Made by a program: the position numbers and the translations under genes. Positions 61,568 through 64,000 of a DNA stretch of 64,000 bases are shown here, in pieces. Origin of the DNA: Hominilimicola fabiformis (GTDB taxonomy: Bacteria > Bacillota > Clostridia > UBA1381); NCBI RefSeq assembly GCF_020687385.1, contig NZ_JAJEQM010000013.1, positions 32,823-96,822 of the forward strand. Direction: 5' to 3'. The number at the start of each line of letters is the position of its first letter. Positions within the stretch are counted from its first letter, which is position 1. The notes beneath the pieces were generated by a model that saw only the letters and a list, made by a program, of their open reading frames with translations, searched no databases and was not told the DNA's origin.

Positions 61568-61594
61568 AAAGCACGTCTTTGGGCGTGCTTTTTT
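61568..61594 (+). terminator. Terminator after the 60-residue gene
   Basis: AAAGCACG pairs with CGTGCTTT across 8 nt and is followed by a T-run. Confidence 0.8.
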
Positions 61595-61619
61595 GATATC
61601 CAAAAGGAGAGTGGAACAA

Positions 61620-61756
61620 GTGAATATACGAGACTTACTGCCTTAGCACCTATGAAACGGTGCTTTTTCGACCGTGACACGGTAAAGAATGCGATATATG
61701 AAAAGTGGCTTGACGGAAGATTACTTATAATGAACGCAGGTTGTTTTGACGACTAA
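61620..61756 (+). pseudogene. Frameshifted small prophage gene
   Basis: A GTG with AGGAGAG upstream opens NIRDLLP and then meets TAG. A one-base shift restores LAPMKRCFFDRDTVKNAIYE and WLDGRLLIMNAGCFDD to a TAA/TGA region. The two parts read as one short protein broken by a single-base change. Function is unknown. Confidence 0.45.
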
Positions 61757-62232
61757 AAAAGGCTTTTGTTTTAGACGATAATGCAAAATCGTTTCTTGCG
61801 GAGCAAGGTTATGTAATACCGTATTTTACACAGAACGATTTACAAAGTGAAGATTTTGTAAGAAGTTTTATCTTTTATTATTACACAGAAGGTTATGGTG
61901 CGGATACGTCTGCTTAATATAAAAACGGATATTTTGAATGGTCCGAAAATTCCGTAAGAGATACTTATAAATTGCTTTTCGGTGCAGATATGCCCGAATA
62001 TCACCCAACCGATAACGGCAGTGTTTTATATGAAAACGGTAATTATAAAATCAGTGTTTCAAATCGCGGAGACGGCAGATATGAATTTATAAGTGCCGAA
62101 AATGTCGGTGACGGAATGGACGTAGTATTTAAAAATACCGATTCAACAGGAACTGATTTCGGAAATGTCACGTTCCGCCTTGTTCCGACAGATAACGCAA
62201 ACGGATATATAATAACTCAAAAGACAAATTAA
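61753..62232 (+). pseudogene. Broken hypothetical gene with an in-frame stop
   Basis: One reading frame gives KAFVLDDNAKSFLAEQGYVI, QNDLQSEDFVRSFIFYYY and EGYGADTSA. A TAA at 61915 follows, after which the same frame goes on with YKNGYFEWSENSVRDTYKLL and about 85 further residues of folded-looking protein (VTFRLVPTDNANGYIITQKTN region). No start codon is evident at the left end. The continuity across the stop shows a decayed gene of about 155 residues. I do not recognise it. Confidence 0.55.
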
Positions 62233-62250
62233 AAATTTCAAATAAGGCTT

Positions 62251-62283
62251 AAAAAGTACATCGAAATTCGATGTACTTTTTTG
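62251..62283 (+). terminator. Terminator after the broken hypothetical gene
   Basis: AAAAGTACATCG pairs with CGATGTACTTTT around AAATT and is followed by a T-run. Confidence 0.85.
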
Positions 62284-62306
62284 TATGTCGAAAAGGAGGT
62301 TTATAT

Positions 62307-62546
62307 GTGGTAATTGATAATGCAGTTCAATGGGCGACAGATAGTGCAAATGATGACAGTCACGGTTACAGTTAATCGGTGAGATGGAGACCGCATTATG
62401 ATTGTTCTTCTTTTGTTATAACGGCATATCAAAATTCGGGAGTACCTGTTAAAGATAATGGCATGACATATACAAGAAAAATTAAAATCACTCATTCACG
62501 AAGTACAACACGCAATACAAGTGCGAGAGGGATTTGCAGTCGGTGA
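62307..62546 (+). pseudogene. Remnant of a phage cell-wall hydrolase (NlpC/P60- or CHAP-like)
   Basis: After AGGAGG the frame reads VIDNAVQWATDSANDDSHGYS, a TAA, then RWRPHYDCSSFVITAYQNSG and VPVKDNGMTYT. This follows the N-terminal part of phage endolysins of the type AxxWA..IANDDSHGY...W.PDYDCSSxV, with the catalytic Cys in DCSS. It is cut by one internal stop and then runs into unrelated sequence near 62465. The enzyme is inactive. Confidence 0.65.
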
Positions 62547-62841
62547 AAGTTCCGATAACGAAAACAGAAATCAAAGCGCAGGAGAAATTGAGGCTGACGA
62601 TGTCAAGGCAAGACAAAGTATGAGCAAAGAAGAACGGCTTAATACATTCCCTGAAAGTTTGAAACCTAATCAAAATGCAGACGTTGTATTTTGGGAAAAT
62701 AGCAAAAACAACGAATATGGTGATGTAAATATTGACGAAGATATGGGTATAAGATATAATGATGATATAGATATACCTTATCGCAAAAAAAACAACTTGA
62801 TGAATATGTTATATCGGCAAACAACAGAGCAAATAAATTAA
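62467..62841 (+). pseudogene. Fragment of a large polyvalent mobile-element protein (HExxH-like motif)
   Basis: The frame opens just after a TGA with LIHEVQHAIQVREGFAVGES and goes on with SAGEIEADDVKARQSMSKEERL. That stretch is typical of domains found in very large polyvalent proteins of phages and conjugative elements. It has no start codon, overlaps the end of the endolysin remnant in another frame and stops at 62841, so it is an internal fragment. Confidence 0.55.
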
Positions 62842-62979
62842 AAACATTAGATTACAAAGAAATCGGAAATAATTTTTATATATGGAGAAACAATAGCAAA
62901 ACAGATTTTAAGGTCCTAATGCAGATTGAAATTGATAGTAATGAAGATTTTATTGATAATCTAAGGGAGGAATTATATA

Positions 62980-63204
62980 ATGAAGAAACAAAAAAAATTG
63001 ACACAAGCACAGAAGGATTTAATGCGTGGATTGAAGATATTCAGAGTGGACGAGGAGTGTATAATAGTAATAATGTTGATGACACAGAAAGCATTTCAAA
63101 CAGAAATGATGATAGACTATATGATAAGTCACGAAAAAGCAACACAAGAAGAACTGCTATCCAAAGCAATGGAAATCAGCAAATTGAAGGGGAAATCTCA
63201 TTAA
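62980..63204 (+). CDS. Small hypothetical protein (74 aa), mobile-element type
   Basis: GGGAGGAATTATATA directly precedes the ATG. The protein is helical: KKLTQAQKDLMRGLKI, then IVIMLMTQKAFQTEMMIDYM and HEKATQEELLSKAMEISKLK. Proteins of this sort occur in Firmicutes mobile elements, but I know of no function. An overlapping ORF in another frame (62919-63224) lacks a good ribosome binding site and I reject it. Confidence 0.5.
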   Translation: MKKQKKLTQAQKDLMRGLKIFRVDEECIIVIMLMTQKAFQTEMMIDYMISHEKATQEELLSKAMEISKLKGKSH

Positions 63205-63259
63205 AGGGCTTGAAGGATTTATAGAGGATAGTGGCGGTAAAGTTATTGGATATTATGCA

Positions 63260-63854
63260 ATGACAACAGGGCAGGATATGTCCGAAAAAATGATTAATAC
63301 AGACGAAACTTGGGAAAAGCTTAAACAATTCGGAATTGAAAAGATTAGAAATTTTGCAGAAAGCGAGGGAATAAGACGTGAAATATCAAGAAACGGACTT
63401 ACAGAAAGAGAAACACGAGAACTCATCAGGCAGTACAAGAAGAAAATTGACAAAAGAAGAACTGACAGCTTTATGCCGAAGAGTGGAGAAACACACGCAG
63501 AAATTCGGAGAGTATATGAGAATGGTAGAAGAAACTCGGAAAAAGAAGGAACACGAGGAAAATTCTCATTAAAGAGCTTAAATAGCAGTAACCTTGATAC
63601 AGTTGAAAATAATACTGATAATGTGCAGATTAAATCCGATAATTTTAAAAATTGGTTTGGAGATTGGGAAAATAACCCGAGTAAAGCAAGTAAAGTTGTA
63701 AATGAGGACGGCACCCCTAAAGTGGTGTATCATGGAACGGATAAGGGGGGGCTTTTATGTGTTTGACCCTAAAATGTCTGACGATAAAATTTCGTTGTTT
63801 TTTTCTGATAGCAAAGTGACATCAATCACATTTTATCACTTTTTATCACGTTGA
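63260..63854 (+). pseudogene. Frameshifted ADP-ribosyltransferase-like polyvalent protein fragment
   Basis: The first frame (to 63766) ends with KSDNFKNWFGDWENNPSKAS, KVVNEDGTPKVVYHGTDKGG and then shifts at a G7 run (63748-63754). The next frame continues with FYVFDPKMSDDKISLFFSDS. The joined sequence resembles the ART-PolyVal type domain in polyvalent proteins of phages and conjugative elements (YHGT is its conserved nucleotide-binding signature). It is cut off soon after SDS by unrelated DNA. The left third may instead encode a separate small helical protein (see 63378). The gene is broken. Confidence 0.5.
63378..63572 (+). CDS. Possible small helical protein (64 aa)
   Basis: A GTG at 63378 with GAGGGA seven bases upstream opens a protein with KLTKEELTALCRRVEKHTQK and FGEYMRMVEETRKKKE. 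It resembles short helical proteins of mobile elements more than the overlapping frame does. The overlap with the polyvalent fragment makes the call uncertain. Confidence 0.35.
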   Translation: MKYQETDLQKEKHENSSGSTRRKLTKEELTALCRRVEKHTQKFGEYMRMVEETRKKKEHEENSH

Positions 63855-63873
63855 TTTTCTTCTCGCAAGCACT

Positions 63874-63917
63874 AAAAAACCGCATAAACACTTGATATTC
63901 AAGCATTTATACGGTTT
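63874..63917 (-). terminator. Strong minus-strand terminator beside a tRNA-Leu 3'-end fragment
   Basis: On the minus strand AAACCGTATAAATGCTTGA pairs with TCAAGTGTTTATGCGGTTT (a stem of about 19 bp with few mismatches) and is followed by TTTAG. Confidence 0.75.
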
Positions 63918-63925
63918 ATAAATTT

Positions 63926-63939
63926 TGGTGCAGATGAAG
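63926..63939 (-). repeat. tRNA-Leu 3'-end fragment (possible attachment site)
   Basis: On the minus strand CTTCATCTGCACCA is identical to the last 14 bases of the tRNA-Leu gene at 35074-35157, including CCA, and is followed by a terminator. The rest of the tRNA is absent. Confidence 0.5.
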
Positions 63940-64000
63940 TGAACACGTTTTGACATACACAATTAAATATAAGTTTTATTAAAGGGAATAATAATAGATT

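Noticed and set aside
61553..61756. 67-codon ORF reading through the hairpin at 61568-61594
   Set aside because: Its first third is the terminator sequence. The real gene start is more likely the GTG at 61620, which is then frameshifted.
62919..63224. 101-codon ORF overlapping the 74-residue gene
   Set aside because: It lacks a ribosome binding site and has low-complexity composition; the overlapping frame has an excellent site and a helical protein pattern.

Overview
The window looks like chromosome from an anaerobic, low-GC, Gram-positive member of the Clostridia, probably a gut species. The support is indirect: meso-diaminopimelate dehydrogenase, S-layer homology (SLH) proteins, the gene run ruvX / DUF1292 / yhbY / nadD / yqeK / rsfS / leuS, a PrsW-type protease next to an ECF sigma factor, strong purine-rich ribosome binding sites, and many TTGACA-17-TATAAT promoters. 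No rRNA gene is present, so I do not name a species.

Layout. 0-13 kb: the 3' end of a DinB-type polymerase, a P-loop kinase and a GNAT acetyltransferase, a GGDEF/EAL protein, a ferredoxin-like protein, a split chromate transporter pair, ddh, topB, a hypothetical membrane protein, and an aldo/keto reductase with its LacI-type regulator. 13-24 kb: an acyl-CoA synthetase with an unusual N-terminal domain, then a tightly overlapping cluster of ECF sigma factor, small two-helix membrane protein, polytopic membrane protein and PrsW-like protease. After a terminator come a second copy of the small membrane protein and an 1800-residue SLH surface protein. I read this as one envelope-signalling locus.

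24-35 kb: an island next to tRNA-Leu(TAG). It holds a frameshifted IS200/IS605 transposase, an AraC regulator, a 1876-residue secreted six-hairpin glycosidase, a GH95 glycosidase and a truncated large serine recombinase. Near-identical 25-bp direct repeats (22 of 25) that include the tRNA 3' end lie at both edges, 11.1 kb apart. Leucine codon use (TTA rather than CTT) also sets this stretch apart.

35-47 kb: core genes (lipid kinase, MATE exporter, ruvX to leuS), a 6S-like RNA, an AEC transporter and a secreted carbohydrate-binding-type protein. 47-57.7 kb: adenine deaminase, a MarR / MacA-like / MacB-like efflux cassette, a second SLH protein, an HD protein and a CmpB-family membrane protein.

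57.7-58.13 kb: no protein gene, but three tandem minus-strand units. Each has its own sigma-70 promoter, a 70-90 nt transcript closed end-to-end by a stem, and a U-run. I consider these three unannotated small RNA genes the most novel object in the window. 58.1-64 kb: a secreted M6-like metalloprotease with a Thr/Pro linker, then a decayed prophage or integrative-element remnant. It has a CI/LexA-like repressor with two clear operators, several broken genes, and a tRNA-Leu 3'-end fragment near the right edge.

Intergenic DNA also carries structured repeats, notably a 0.2-kb element present twice (10.9 and 44.3 kb) and placed 7-8 nt after a stop codon both times. All family names come from reading motifs by eye; no database search was possible.
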